Of a stretch of DNA of 16,467 bases, positions 1 to 7,734 are shown one piece after another; within the stretch, counting starts at the first letter, position 1; every line of letters starts with the position of its first letter. The stretch covers positions 1 through 16,467 of the forward strand of contig JAQVNR010000027.1 in NCBI GenBank assembly GCA_028703035.1, read 5' to 3'. Both the position numbers and the translations under genes were made by a program. The stretch is from Bacilli bacterium (GTDB lineage Bacteria > Bacillota_I > Bacilli_A > RF39 > UBA660). Under the pieces are notes generated by a model. That model had not been told where the DNA came from, ran no database searches, and saw nothing but the letters and a program-made list of their open reading frames with translations.

Positions 1-1
1 T

Positions 2-1174
2 ACTTTTATTATTTTATTATTATTTATTATTCTTGCTTTTAATATCCCTAAAATTGTTAACTTAATTAAAAACAAAACTGATAAAGATGATTTTAATGAA
101 ACTATTTTAGTTATCGATGAAGACGATTTATTTGACGGCAATCTAGAAACACTTAATGAGATGAAATTAGGTTATAACTTTGAAATTAGTCATAAGTTTA
201 AAGATGATTCTTCATTAAAAGAGATGCTTCTAAACGATGAAATTGAAGCAGCAATTCATATTACCGAAGATCAGTCAGGAATTATACTAAATTATATTAC
301 TGAAAGTATTGGATTAGCTGGAAATATTTTAGTCGATGGAAATATTTTTACTGAATTATATAAAGTTGTCAGGTTAGAAAAACTTGGATTAACTGATGAA
401 GAAATAATTAAAATAAATACACCTATAAATTTTGAAGTAACAGAATTAGGAGATGGTGAATCTGGTGGAATACTTGCTATTGCGATGGCTTTTTCAATAG
501 TTTTATTCTTTGCGATATATTATTATGCCTATCAAGTATCTTCTTCAATAACTGTTGAAAAAACATCTAAAATCATGGATACTTTAGTTACATCAACATC
601 ACCAAAATCAATAGTTGTTGGTAAAACCTTAGGAATTGGTTTTGTCGGTTTGACTCAAGTATTTGCAATTATTTTAACAAGTTTTATTTCTTATAAATTA
701 TTTTTCCCAACTGATATTCTAACTGGTATTATTGATATTTCGAATATTAACCCTATTTTTATAATAGTTACAGTAATTTATTTTATCTTAGGTTATACTT
801 TTTATGCGTTTATTTACGCTCTTACTGGCTCACTTGTTAGTAAACCTGAAGATGTTCAGCAAGCAGGAAGTTTAATTGCCGTCTTTGTCTTAATTGGTTT
901 TTACTTAGCTTATTTTTCGATGATGAATCCCGCTAGTACTTTTAATACTCTAGCTACTATACTTCCTATCTCATCACCCTTTAGTGTACCAGCTAGATAT
1001 ATCACTGGCGCAGTAAGTACAATAGATTTAGTATTATCAATTATAATACTCATAGTTAGTATTATGTTAGTTGCGTATATCGCTATTAAAATATATTCCT
1101 CTGCTAGTTTTAATTATGGAACTAAAGTAAATTTTAAAACAATGGTAGAGATGTTTAAACAAAAAAATAATTAA
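2..1174 (+). CDS. ABC-2 type transporter permease, NatB-like (5' end cut by window edge)
   Basis: Membrane subunit of an ABC exporter of the NatB/ABC-2 family; substrate unknown (Na+, drugs or peptides are known in the family). The frame is open from base 2, so the Met at 161 is internal and the true start lies outside the window. The visible protein opens with the end of a hydrophobic segment (rich in Ile, Leu and Phe). About 120 mostly polar, acidic residues follow, probably an outside domain, and then about five membrane segments. After the second segment comes a motif typical of the family, EKTSKIMDTLVTSTSPKSIV then GKTLG, comparable to the EKSSR.MEIL..S.SP....GK.LG of ABC-2 permeases. 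It ends 17 nt before murC and could be co-transcribed with it. The ATPase partner would be expected upstream, outside the window. The family is fairly certain; the substrate is not. Confidence 0.85.
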   Translation, partial: TFIILLLFIILAFNIPKIVNLIKNKTDKDDFNETILVIDEDDLFDGNLETLNEMKLGYNFEISHKFKDDSSLKEMLLNDEIEAAIHITEDQSGIILNYITESIGLAGNILVDGNIFTELYKVVRLEKLGLTDEEIIKINTPINFEVTELGDGESGGILAIAMAFSIVLFFAIYYYAYQVSSSITVEKTSKIMDTLVTSTSPKSIVVGKTLGIGFVGLTQVFAIILTSFISYKLFFPTDILTGIIDISNINPIFIIVTVIYFILGYTFYAFIYALTGSLVSKPEDVQQAGSLIAVFVLIGFYLAYFSMMNPASTFNTLATILPISSPFSVPARYITGAVSTIDLVLSIIILIVSIMLVAYIAIKIYSSASFNYGTKVNFKTMVEMFKQKNN

Positions 1175-1191
1175 AAAAGGAGAATGTTATT

Positions 1192-2490
1192 ATGTACCAT
1201 TTTATAGGAATTAAAGGCTCTGGCATGAGTGCCCTTGCCCAAATTATGAAAACACTTATGTTTGAGGTTCAGGGAAGTGATGTTGATAAATCATTTTTTA
1301 CCGAAACTGGCTTAAAAGAAAAAAATATCCCATTTTTTGTATATGATGAAAAACATATCAAAGAAGGGATGCAAATAGTTGTTGGAAACTCAATTAAAGA
1401 AGACAATGTAGAACTAATTAAAGCTAAGAAGCTTAATTTAAAAATATATACCTATCAAGAAATGATTGGTAATTTAATTAAAGATTATAAATCAATTGCA
1501 GTATCTGGCTGTCACGGAAAAACTACAACAACGGGTATACTTGCCCATGTTTTAAATAATACAGTTGGGGCTAACTATTTAATTGGTGATGGAACTGGAT
1601 CTGCGAACATTAATAATAAACTTTTTGCCCTGGAAGCTTGTGAATATCAAAGACACTTTCTAAGTTATCACCCCTACTACATTATTATTACTAATATTGA
1701 TTTAGATCATGTTGATTATTTTAAAGATTTAGAAGATGTAAAATCGGCTTACAATGAATTTGCTTCTCAAGGACAAAAATTAATTGTCTGGGGAGATGAT
1801 GAAAACATCAGAAGTTTAAAACTTAAAAATGCTCTATATTATGGAATTGGTGAAAATAATGATATCAGAGCTAAAAATATAATACTTACTTCAAAAGGAA
1901 CTAAGTTTGATGTTTATATAAAAGATAAATTTTATCATACATTCGATTTACCGTTTTTTGGTAATCATCTACTTCTAAACACTTTAGCAGTTATAACGAT
2001 TTGCTTCCTCGAGGATATCCCAAAAGAAGAAGTAGAAAAAAATCTTATTACTTATCCAGGGGTCCAAAGAAGATTTAATGAAGAGATAGTAGATAAAACA
2101 ATTATTATTGATGATTATGCTCATCATCCAACAGAAATTAAAGCAACTATTAATGCAGCTATTCAAAAGTATCCCGATAAAAAAATAGTAGCAATATTTC
2201 AGCCCCATACTTTTTCAAGAACTAAAGAATTTAAAGATGAATTTGTAAACGAATTAAGAAAAGCTGACAAAACATATATTTTAGATATTCATCCAGCTAG
2301 AGAAAAACAAGAAGATTATCAAGATATTACATCTAAGATATTAATTGATAACATTCCTAATTCAGAATCTTTAAATGAAGATAGTATAAAAAAACTTACT
2401 TTATATAAAGATCAAGTATTTCTATTTCTAGGCGCAAATGATTTAAGACCTTTAGAACAAAAGTTAAAAAACCATTTAAAAAGCAGATAA
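1192..2490 (+). CDS. murC: UDP-N-acetylmuramate--L-alanine ligase
   Basis: Cytoplasmic Mur ligase that adds L-Ala to UDP-MurNAc using ATP, the first step of stem-peptide assembly for peptidoglycan. The 432 aa length fits the Bacilli family. The N-terminal Rossmann motif GIKGSGMSALA is at residues 6-16, the ATP P-loop SGCHGKTTTT at about 105-114, EACEYQRHFL (MurC-type acid box) at about 149, TNIDLDHVDYF at about 168, and the C-terminal ligase motifs DDYAHHPTEI and FQPHTFSRTK further on. The start is well set: ATG at 1192 follows AAGGAG by about 9 nt. It sits directly behind the transporter permease, and its stop codon lies inside the stem of the terminator at 2479-2506. Its presence shows a walled organism, unlike true Mollicutes. 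The call is secure. Confidence 0.96.
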   Translation: MYHFIGIKGSGMSALAQIMKTLMFEVQGSDVDKSFFTETGLKEKNIPFFVYDEKHIKEGMQIVVGNSIKEDNVELIKAKKLNLKIYTYQEMIGNLIKDYKSIAVSGCHGKTTTTGILAHVLNNTVGANYLIGDGTGSANINNKLFALEACEYQRHFLSYHPYYIIITNIDLDHVDYFKDLEDVKSAYNEFASQGQKLIVWGDDENIRSLKLKNALYYGIGENNDIRAKNIILTSKGTKFDVYIKDKFYHTFDLPFFGNHLLLNTLAVITICFLEDIPKEEVEKNLITYPGVQRRFNEEIVDKTIIIDDYAHHPTEIKATINAAIQKYPDKKIVAIFQPHTFSRTKEFKDEFVNELRKADKTYILDIHPAREKQEDYQDITSKILIDNIPNSESLNEDSIKKLTLYKDQVFLFLGANDLRPLEQKLKNHLKSR

Positions 2491-2506
2491 TCATCTATCT
2501 GCTTTT
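2479..2506. terminator. Bidirectional hairpin terminator between murC and the 46-aa gene
   Basis: A perfect 11-bp stem (AAAAGCAGATA paired with TATCTGCTTTT) closes a 6-nt loop. The A and T ends of the stem supply a U-run in either direction. The murC stop (TAA, 2488-2490) is in the left arm, and the stop of the leftward small gene (2491-2493) is in the loop, so the two convergent genes share this element. Confidence 0.8.
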
Positions 2507-2631
2507 ATTATTTGGTTATTAGATACTTGCATATCAATCATTTTGTTTTGATAACTAATTAAAGCAAGTAGTAAGATAAGGAGGAAATAAAACACTATCA
2601 CTCCATAATAATTTTTAACTTTTGATATCAT
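2491..2631 (-). CDS. 46-aa single-span membrane protein divergent from lexA; candidate YneA/SosA-like SOS division inhibitor
   Basis: Short ORF whose start ATG is preceded by GGGAAGTGG at 8-9 nt. The protein begins MISKVKNYYG and has one hydrophobic span at about residues 9-27. A polar tail of about 19 residues rich in Asn, Gln and Asp follows, ending IIKADR. Basic residues before the span suggest the N-terminus is inside and the tail outside. It reads away from lexA across a promoter region with two LexA-box-like sites, and one of these lies between its own -35 and -10. B. subtilis yneA (about 105 aa, with a LysM domain) and S. aureus sosA (77 aa, no LysM) occupy the same divergent position and are SOS-induced division inhibitors with one membrane span. 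This one has no room for LysM. The gene is inferred from frame, ribosome site and context; function is by analogy only. Confidence 0.7.
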   Translation of the reverse strand: MISKVKNYYGVIVFYFLLILLLALISYQNKMIDMQVSNNQIIKADR

Positions 2632-2659
2632 ATTTCCACTTCCCTTCACTTACAATATA

Positions 2660-2688
2660 AGAATAACACGAACCTACGTTCATGTCAA
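2660..2688 (-). promoter_or_regulatory. Promoter of the 46-aa gene
   Basis: On the minus strand a perfect -35 TTGACA (2683-2688) is followed after 17 nt by TATTCT (2660-2665, 4 of 6 matches to TATAAT). LexA box 1 fills the spacer, so LexA binding should block RNA polymerase directly. Confidence 0.6.
2669..2682. promoter_or_regulatory. LexA (SOS) box 1
   Basis: CGAACCTACGTTCA resembles the Bacillus/Staphylococcus LexA operator CGAAC-N4-GTTYS. Both half-sites are complete except for the last base. It lies in the spacer of the leftward promoter and upstream of the lexA -35. Confidence 0.75.
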
Positions 2689-2696
2689 CGTAAAAG

Positions 2697-2710
2697 AAAA
2701 CAAATGTTTG
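2697..2710. promoter_or_regulatory. LexA (SOS) box 2
   Basis: AAAACAAATGTTTG keeps the inner core AAC-AAAT-GTTTG of the Gram-positive LexA operator but has A instead of CG at the left end. It overlaps the lexA -35 at 2708-2713, the expected place for autorepression. Its centre is 28 bp from box 1. Confidence 0.65.
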
Positions 2711-2736
2711 ACATTTGACACATCGTATGTTAATAT
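2708..2736 (+). promoter_or_regulatory. lexA promoter
   Basis: TTGACA (2708-2713), a 17-nt spacer, then TAATAT (2731-2736). A second TTGACA at 2715-2720 has no well-spaced -10. The predicted start point lies only about 15 nt before the lexA start codon, so the leader is very short and begins at or near the ribosome site. Confidence 0.6.
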
Positions 2737-2757
2737 ATTTTTAGGAAGTGATAAAAT

Positions 2758-3375
2758 TTGAAAAACCTAACTAAAAAGCAAGAAGAAGTTCTCGTATTTA
2801 TTAAAAAACATATTGTAGAATACGGGTATCCGCCATCAGTAAGAGAAATATGTAAGGGTCTAAATTTAAGTAGCCCTGCTACAGTTCATACTCATCTTAG
2901 ACATCTAGAAATAAAAGGAGCGATAAAAAAAGCTCCAAATAAATTTAGAACGATTGAAGTAATTGGTAGAAATGAATTTATGCCTGAGGATGAAGAATTG
3001 GTGAAAGTTCCACTACTTGGAAAAATAACAGCCGGCTCGCCAATTGAAGCAATTGAAAACCCTGATGAAGTTTTTACATTACCAGCTAGTTTAATCCCTA
3101 GTCGTGAATCAATATTTACTTTAAAAGTTGAAGGTGATAGTATGATTAATGCTGGAATATTTAATGGAGATATTGTAATTGTTCAAAAACAAAAAGTAGC
3201 TAGGAATGGTGAAATAGTTGTAGCAATGAATGATGAAAATGAAGTTACATTAAAAACTTTCTATAAAGAAAAGGATTATATTAGACTTCAGCCAGAAAAT
3301 AATTCAATGGAGCCGATAATCCTTAATAATGTTACTATTCTTGGTAAAGCTATTGGTTTATATCGAAGATTTTAA
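2758..3375 (+). CDS. lexA: LexA repressor, SOS regulator
   Basis: Transcriptional repressor of the SOS regulon. RecA filaments stimulate its self-cleavage after DNA damage. It is 205 aa, the same length as B. subtilis LexA. Residues 1-65 form the winged-helix DNA-binding domain (YGYPPSVREICKGL, then the recognition helix SSPATVHTHLRHLE). The cleavage site is Ala92-Gly93 in KITAGSP, the catalytic Ser128 is in VEGDSM, and the catalytic Lys166 is in EVTLKTF. All are at the expected spacing, so it should be an active self-cleaving repressor. The start is TTG at 2758, chosen because AGGAAG lies about 9 nt upstream and the N-terminus then matches the family. It is expressed from its own promoter with an overlapping LexA box, and a terminator follows its stop at once. 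Confidence 0.96.
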   Translation: MKNLTKKQEEVLVFIKKHIVEYGYPPSVREICKGLNLSSPATVHTHLRHLEIKGAIKKAPNKFRTIEVIGRNEFMPEDEELVKVPLLGKITAGSPIEAIENPDEVFTLPASLIPSRESIFTLKVEGDSMINAGIFNGDIVIVQKQKVARNGEIVVAMNDENEVTLKTFYKEKDYIRLQPENNSMEPIILNNVTILGKAIGLYRRF

Positions 3376-3402
3376 AAAGTGCTTGTTCAAGCACCTTTTT
3401 TT
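3375..3402. terminator. Hairpin terminator after lexA, shared with the convergent rhomboid gene
   Basis: GTGCTTG (3379-3385) pairs with CAAGCAC (3388-3394). An A-run precedes the hairpin and a T-run of about seven follows it. The stop codon of the convergent rhomboid gene lies in the right flank, so the element probably works in both directions. Confidence 0.8.
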
Positions 3403-4522
3403 ATCTTAAAAATAATAAATAAGACAAGAATATTAAATATATAATAGTAATGATTACTCCATTTATGCGATTAGTCTTATCATCTTTATGACCTATTCCT
3501 AAAGCCATTGTAATAAATAATCCACCAAATAATCCACCAATATGCCCAGCATTATCAATAAAAGGCATCATAAATCCTATAAGCAGATTTATCACTATTA
3601 CAGGTAATATTTGACTTTTTAATACTGATCCTAAATAAATACGATAATGGTATCCAAAATAAGCAATTGATCCAAGAAGACCAAATATTGCCCCAGATGC
3701 ACCCAAACTTAAAGAATTAGTTATCACACACGATAGCAAACTTCCTGTTATGGCACTACCTAAATAAATAGCTAAATACTTGCTTCTACCTAAAAAAGTT
3801 TCTATCTGAGTACCAATAATATTAAGTGAATACATATTAACAAGTAAATGGATAAAATCTCCATGTAAGAATGCTGCTGTAATCAGTCTCCAAATCTCTC
3901 CTGTTTTAACAGCTGATGGGCTTAAAATAAATAAACTTTGAAAAATCGGAAAAAGTATTGTTAAAATAAACATAGATATATTTATTGCAATTAAAACTTT
4001 TGTAACAACTATTTTTTTAGGCTTAAAAACTTTTTCATAACTCCTATTATCTTTTTCAGTTTTTTCATTAATATCATTGGTTATATTAACAATAAAATCA
4101 AGATTATTTCCTTTTTTGGTCATAAATGTTTTGAGTTTAGGATAAAGTTTTGCTAGCCCCTCTTCTTTTCTAACATCTTTAAGATTAGCCACTTTATATG
4201 TATTTATATCTTTATCATCATTTATATTAACATCTTCATTTAAATCAAGAAGAATATTTAATGTATTAACTTTAAAAGATAATGTCTTCTTTTTTATTTG
4301 CTTAGCAATATTTTTTACTTTAAAATTATCAAACTTTAACTGCTCTTCATTATGAATATAATTAGAGTTTATTCTAACTATTCGATATGGGGCAGTTATA
4401 TTTTCAAGCCATATTTCATTTTTAACTCCATTAACTATAATCGGTTGATAATCTTCAACGGTAACAAAATAATGAACTAAACGCATTATAATTTCATCTT
4501 TAGTATCTACTTTTATACTCAT
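3401..4522 (-). CDS. Rhomboid family intramembrane serine protease
   Basis: Membrane protease that cuts transmembrane segments of client proteins. It is 373 aa. Residues 1-165 form a soluble, charged N-terminal domain, similar in position to that of B. subtilis GluP/YqgP, but the C-terminal TPR repeats of GluP are absent. Six to seven membrane segments follow from about residue 170. Key residues are present: W211-R212 in EIWRLITAAFLH, HLLVNM (His225, Asn229) of the oxyanion region, catalytic Ser276 in GASGAIFG, and catalytic His327 in AGHIGG. The start ATG follows GAGGAAG at about 6 nt. It converges on lexA and is divergent from the TspO-like gene, with 64 bp between the two starts. The family is secure; the substrate is unknown. 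Confidence 0.92.
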   Translation of the reverse strand: MSIKVDTKDEIIMRLVHYFVTVEDYQPIIVNGVKNEIWLENITAPYRIVRINSNYIHNEEQLKFDNFKVKNIAKQIKKKTLSFKVNTLNILLDLNEDVNINDDKDINTYKVANLKDVRKEEGLAKLYPKLKTFMTKKGNNLDFIVNITNDINEKTEKDNRSYEKVFKPKKIVVTKVLIAINISMFILTILFPIFQSLFILSPSAVKTGEIWRLITAAFLHGDFIHLLVNMYSLNIIGTQIETFLGRSKYLAIYLGSAITGSLLSCVITNSLSLGASGAIFGLLGSIAYFGYHYRIYLGSVLKSQILPVIVINLLIGFMMPFIDNAGHIGGLFGGLFITMALGIGHKDDKTNRINGVIITIIYLIFLSYLLFLR

Positions 4523-4586
4523 ATTAACTTCCTCTCATGCATATATATTTTATAACAAAAGCGCAGTTTAGTAAAGGACAATAACC

Positions 4587-5021
4587 ATGCGAAAATTTAT
4601 TTTATTTTTAACGATTATATTCTTTTATTTAGTTCCTCTTAGTTTTATAAATTTTAACACCTATTTTTTAGATGAAAATTATCTGCTTTTAAGCTTTATT
4701 ATAATCTATATCTTAAGCATTATTTTCATCTCATTAAGCACATTTAATATTATAAAAGATAAATCTCCTAATGATAATTATCTATTTATATTAATCATTA
4801 ATTATTTAATAAATCCCTTATTTAATTTGTTCTTTTTTAATTTTAAAAATCTCTATTTAGCATTTATAAGTTTAATTTTGATTTTAATAACTAGCAATTA
4901 TTTATTTTTAGAAACAAAATTAATTAATAAAAGATCATCTTACTATTTAATACCTTATCTTACAATAAACGCATATTTTACTTTAACGATAATTCTTCTA
5001 ATGATTCTAAATATTTTTTAA
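4587..5021 (+). CDS. tspO: TspO/MBR-like five-span membrane protein, tryptophan-free
   Basis: A very hydrophobic protein of 144 aa with about five membrane segments (roughly 4-23, 33-54, 65-85, 87-108, 119-142). The second half follows the TspO pattern: an Asn/Pro-containing third span, FFFNFKNLYLAF, a fourth span, then SYYLIPYLTINAYF and a final ILN close to the end. This parallels LWxxxFFxxxN..LAF, then LLxPYLxWxxFAxxLN, in bacterial TspO. TspO proteins bind porphyrins or tryptophan-derived ligands and are known as tryptophan-rich sensory proteins, yet this one contains no Trp at all. ATG follows AAAGGA by about 8 nt. Its 3' end overlaps the convergent rluD by 44 bp. Assignment rests on pattern only; an unrelated small membrane protein remains possible. 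Confidence 0.6.
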   Translation: MRKFILFLTIIFFYLVPLSFINFNTYFLDENYLLLSFIIIYILSIIFISLSTFNIIKDKSPNDNYLFILIINYLINPLFNLFFFNFKNLYLAFISLILILITSNYLFLETKLINKRSSYYLIPYLTINAYFTLTIILLMILNIF

Positions 5022-5871
5022 ACTCAAAAGGAACATCAGTTGTAAACTCTAAATATTTATCACTAATAGGATGTTTAAAAGCTAACTTACTTGAATGAAG
5101 AAACTGTCCAAAAGAAGTGTGTTTACCTTTAGCATATACTGGATCATTATATATAGGATAACCTATATATTTAAGATGAACTCTTAACTGGTGAGTTCTA
5201 CCAGTTAATAAATTAAGCTCAAGAAGTGTATAACCATTATATCTTTTTAAAACTTTAAATTCACTAATTGCTTCTTTAGAATTTTTATCCGTCACAGTCA
5301 TTTTTTTACGGTCCATTTGGTCTCTTCCAATTGGAGCATCAATCGTTCCACTATTCTCAAGGATTTCTCCAATTACTAAAGCAATATATTTCTTTTCAAC
5401 TTCTCTATTTTTAAACATCTCGGTTAAAAGTTCATGAGTTTTATTATTCTTAGCTGCAACAATTAAGCCGCTAGTGTCTTTATCAAGACGATGAACTATT
5501 CCTGGTCTATCCTCTTCATTATCACTTAAATTAGTATGATGCATTAAAGCATTTACTAAAGTTTTATCTATATTTCCGTTTCCTGGATGAACTACCATAC
5601 CTGATACTTTATTAATAACTATCAAATCTTTATCTTCATAAACGATATCGAGCTTAATTGCATCAGGCAATAAACTCGTTTCTTTTACAAAGCCTTCTTT
5701 TATTGTAATCAAATCATTTATCTGAACATTATAACTAGCTTTAACTGGCGCCTCATTTACTAATATATACTCTTCTTCAATCATTTTTTGAATTAAACTT
5801 CTCGATATATCTAATTCATCTTTTAAATATTTATCAATTCTAATATCACTATTTTGAACTTTTATTTGCAT
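4978..5871 (-). CDS. rluD: 23S rRNA pseudouridine synthase, RluD family
   Basis: Converts uridines in 23S rRNA (helix 69 in the E. coli enzyme) to pseudouridine. It is 297 aa. The N-terminal S4 RNA-binding domain covers about residues 11-60 (RIDKYLKDELDISRSLIQKM). The catalytic motif HRLDKDTSGL at residues 127-136 holds the essential Asp130. The later family motifs GRTHQLRVHLKYIGYPIYND and LHSSKLAFKHP are also present. ATG at 5871 follows AAGGAGAAGATC closely and overlaps the end of lspA by 23 bp, so the pair is translationally linked. lspA followed by rluD (ylyB) is the B. subtilis order. RluB/E-type paralogues are excluded by the layout; exact target bases are inferred. Confidence 0.93.
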   Translation of the reverse strand: MQIKVQNSDIRIDKYLKDELDISRSLIQKMIEEEYILVNEAPVKASYNVQINDLITIKEGFVKETSLLPDAIKLDIVYEDKDLIVINKVSGMVVHPGNGNIDKTLVNALMHHTNLSDNEEDRPGIVHRLDKDTSGLIVAAKNNKTHELLTEMFKNREVEKKYIALVIGEILENSGTIDAPIGRDQMDRKKMTVTDKNSKEAISEFKVLKRYNGYTLLELNLLTGRTHQLRVHLKYIGYPIYNDPVYAKGKHTSFGQFLHSSKLAFKHPISDKYLEFTTDVPFEFKKYLESLEELSLK

Positions 5872-6319
5872 GATCTTCTCCTTTTATTATGGCAATTATT
5901 AATAAAAATGTTCCAACTACAATTGCCATATCACTTATATTAAACACTGGAAAATTATAATTAAATATTCTAAAAGCAATAAAATCTCTAACATAACCTA
6001 AAAATAAACGATCAAGTAAATTACCAGTAATACCTCCAAATAATAAACCAAAGGCTATATTATTTCTCATATTATCTTTAAAAGTATTCATATACCTATA
6101 AATAATTATCATAATAATAATTGTGATTATTATAAGGAACGCTACTTTATTATTTAAAATACTCCAAGCCCCACCATAATTGTTAGTATAATTAAAACTA
6201 AAAAAATTAGGAATTAAATCAATCCTATCATTTAAATTCATATATGCTTCAATAATATTCTTACTTACCTGATCTAAAAATAAAATTATTGTTGTAATTA
6301 TTAATATTCTTTTTTTCAT
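5849..6319 (-). CDS. lspA: Lipoprotein signal peptidase (signal peptidase II)
   Basis: Membrane aspartic protease that removes signal peptides from diacylglyceryl-modified prolipoproteins. With the ATG at 6319 it is 156 aa with four membrane spans. Family motifs in order: LDQVSKNI near the N-terminus, NNYGGAWSIL, GNLLDRLFLGYVRDFI and FNISDMAIVVG. The Asp of VRDF and the Asp of NISD are the putative catalytic pair. An upstream GTG at 6331 would add four residues, but the ATG is preferred: AGGTGAG, a strong ribosome site, lies about 7 nt before it, inside the last codons of surface gene 1. That gene stops at 6321, one base before the ATG. The gene probably depends on read-through from the surface-gene promoter. 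Confidence 0.95.
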   Translation of the reverse strand: MKKRILIITTIILFLDQVSKNIIEAYMNLNDRIDLIPNFFSFNYTNNYGGAWSILNNKVAFLIIITIIIMIIIYRYMNTFKDNMRNNIAFGLLFGGITGNLLDRLFLGYVRDFIAFRIFNYNFPVFNISDMAIVVGTFLLIIAIIKGEDHANKSSK

Positions 6320-6320
6320 T

Positions 6321-7664
6321 TCAATACTCACCTAAAACATATGGATTATCAGCCGTGCCATTTCCATCAATTATCGTAGTACTAGATTTTAGATATAAAG
6401 AAGGTCGCACGCCAGCGCTATAAAACGTGTTGCTGTCGTAGCCGATGCCAACTGAGAAGACGAGGAATGCGCTGTCGGAGTAGCCAGAATGCGGAGTTAT
6501 TGTCCATTCAGAAGTACCTAAATAAAGCCAGTTTTGGTTATAACAGCCTGGTTTGTTATAAGCAGATAAATTAGTTGTTCGTGCACATGTTGATGATAAA
6601 GATGCGTAAGCATAATCACTTGGATACATTAAACCCACATATCCTTTCTCAGTTGTTGGGTTTCCACTATAAACTGTCGTCCCTCTTTCAGCAACATAAA
6701 AAATACTTACTGGAGAATCAAATTCTTCAAGCCCGCCTAATTTCCACGTCACGTTTTCAATTAATGATTTGCTCGCTTGATTAATACTAGTATAATAATC
6801 GCCATTTAGATATGTTTTTAAACTAGAAGTGTTCCAGTTATTTACACTACCACTATCCCAAGCATAATTACCGATAGAGTCTGCTTTGATTAATTTAACT
6901 AGATTTTCTCCTGTTATTCCGTGAGTATAGTCATCAAAGACACCAATTATTCTCCACGTCTCATTATTAAATGTAACATAATTATTTGGGTCTATTCCTT
7001 CATAGCGGTATCCATTTTCATCATAAACCCCAGTTTCTAATGAATTATCAGCAAGTGATATTATATGATTATTTAAACAGTTTTCAGTTAAGCAAGGGTC
7101 TAAGTAATTTTCAATCCCTACATGAGCTTTAAAAGTCTTATTCATATCTTCAAATTGGTTTTCTCCTGTTTCATAAAAATATACATCAAGGACATATGTG
7201 TGTGTTGCACTATTTGTTTCGCCTAAAAATTTACCATTCCCTAATACAATATCATTTGTTCCAATTCCGGTTCTGTCTAAAATAGAATTTACGATACTGC
7301 CATTATTTGCTGTATTAGTTGAGGTAAGTGTATAACTTATTGCTCCTTCAGTAAATGTGTTTTCATCTATTATTAAAGTTATTTCATAACGCATAACCGC
7401 TGTTGTTATAGCACTTGTACCAGCTACAGTAAACTCTTTACTGGCAAAAGGTTCATATGATGGTTCTATTTTACTAGCAGTTATTCCGTCACCACCATTA
7501 AAAACTATATCCATTTCACCAGAATTCATAGTAATAGTTTTATCAATTTCAGCGCCTGTAATATCAGCTGTAAAATAAGCATATGCTATACCTACTAAGA
7601 AAAAGAATACTGTTATAGTAATTATTACTAATAAAATTTTATTTATTTTTGTTAACAAATCCAA
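6321..7664 (-). CDS. Surface gene 1: secreted/anchored TasA-like N-terminus with variable C-terminal domain
   Basis: Exported protein of 447 aa. One hydrophobic segment at about residues 8-30 ends in VGIAYAYFTAD, like the signal region of the TasA/CalY (camelysin) type, so it may be cut near AYA or stay anchored. Residues 31-190 are Thr/Ser/Asn-rich and beta-like. From about 195 a second domain begins (CLTENC, YVTFNNETWRIIGV, VKLIKADSIG, NNWNTSSLKTYLNGDYY) and ends with W-TITP, GVRPSLYLKSS and NPYVL. This fits the WRIIGV...LMYPSDY...GVRP domain common in gut Bacillota (DUF6273-like, possibly C-type-lectin-like). The start is TTG with AGGTG 7 nt before it; a stop lies upstream in frame. Residues 1-311 are almost identical to surface gene 2. 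Function unknown; adhesion or ligand binding is plausible. Confidence 0.8.
   Translation of the reverse strand: MDLLTKINKILLVIITITVFFFLVGIAYAYFTADITGAEIDKTITMNSGEMDIVFNGGDGITASKIEPSYEPFASKEFTVAGTSAITTAVMRYEITLIIDENTFTEGAISYTLTSTNTANNGSIVNSILDRTGIGTNDIVLGNGKFLGETNSATHTYVLDVYFYETGENQFEDMNKTFKAHVGIENYLDPCLTENCLNNHIISLADNSLETGVYDENGYRYEGIDPNNYVTFNNETWRIIGVFDDYTHGITGENLVKLIKADSIGNYAWDSGSVNNWNTSSLKTYLNGDYYTSINQASKSLIENVTWKLGGLEEFDSPVSIFYVAERGTTVYSGNPTTEKGYVGLMYPSDYAYASLSSTCARTTNLSAYNKPGCYNQNWLYLGTSEWTITPHSGYSDSAFLVFSVGIGYDSNTFYSAGVRPSLYLKSSTTIIDGNGTADNPYVLGEY
6411..6485 (-). other. GC-rich variable segment of surface gene 1 (codons 394-418)
   Basis: These 25 codons are 42/75 (56%) G+C, and 18 of them end in C. 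The surrounding gene strongly prefers A/T-ending codons. The segment lies between the fixed anchors EWTITP and VRPSLYLKSS, where related proteins vary. Such NNC-rich blocks are what adenine mutagenesis of AAC-rich templates would produce, but no template or reverse transcriptase is in the window. Confidence 0.5.
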
Positions 7665-7687
7665 GTTTATGCACCTACTCTACGTTT

Positions 7688-7716
7688 ATTATAATATATT
7701 TTAGAGCTATTTACAA
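7688..7716 (-). promoter_or_regulatory. Promoter of surface gene 1
   Basis: On the minus strand: TTGTAA (7711-7716), 17-nt spacer, perfect TATAAT (7688-7693). The start codon follows within about 25 nt. The same layout precedes surface gene 2. Confidence 0.7.
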
Positions 7717-7734
7717 TTCATATTCTAAACATTA

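Noticed and set aside
1984..2208. Minus-strand frame inside murC
   Set aside because: Antisense to conserved MurC motifs; low-complexity, Cys/Tyr-rich translation without start signals.
2721..2734. A third LexA box (CATCGTATGTTAAT region)
   Set aside because: Only about 9 of 14 positions fit and the left half-site is poor; it overlaps the -10 by chance composition.
6575..6784. Plus-strand frame inside surface gene 1 and another at 12752-12961 inside ftsZ
   Set aside because: Shadows of long conserved genes; no initiation signals.
7570..7664. Surface proteins as lipoproteins processed by the adjacent LspA
   Set aside because: No Cys lipobox near the end of the signal segment (AYAYFT); adjacency to lspA is positional only.
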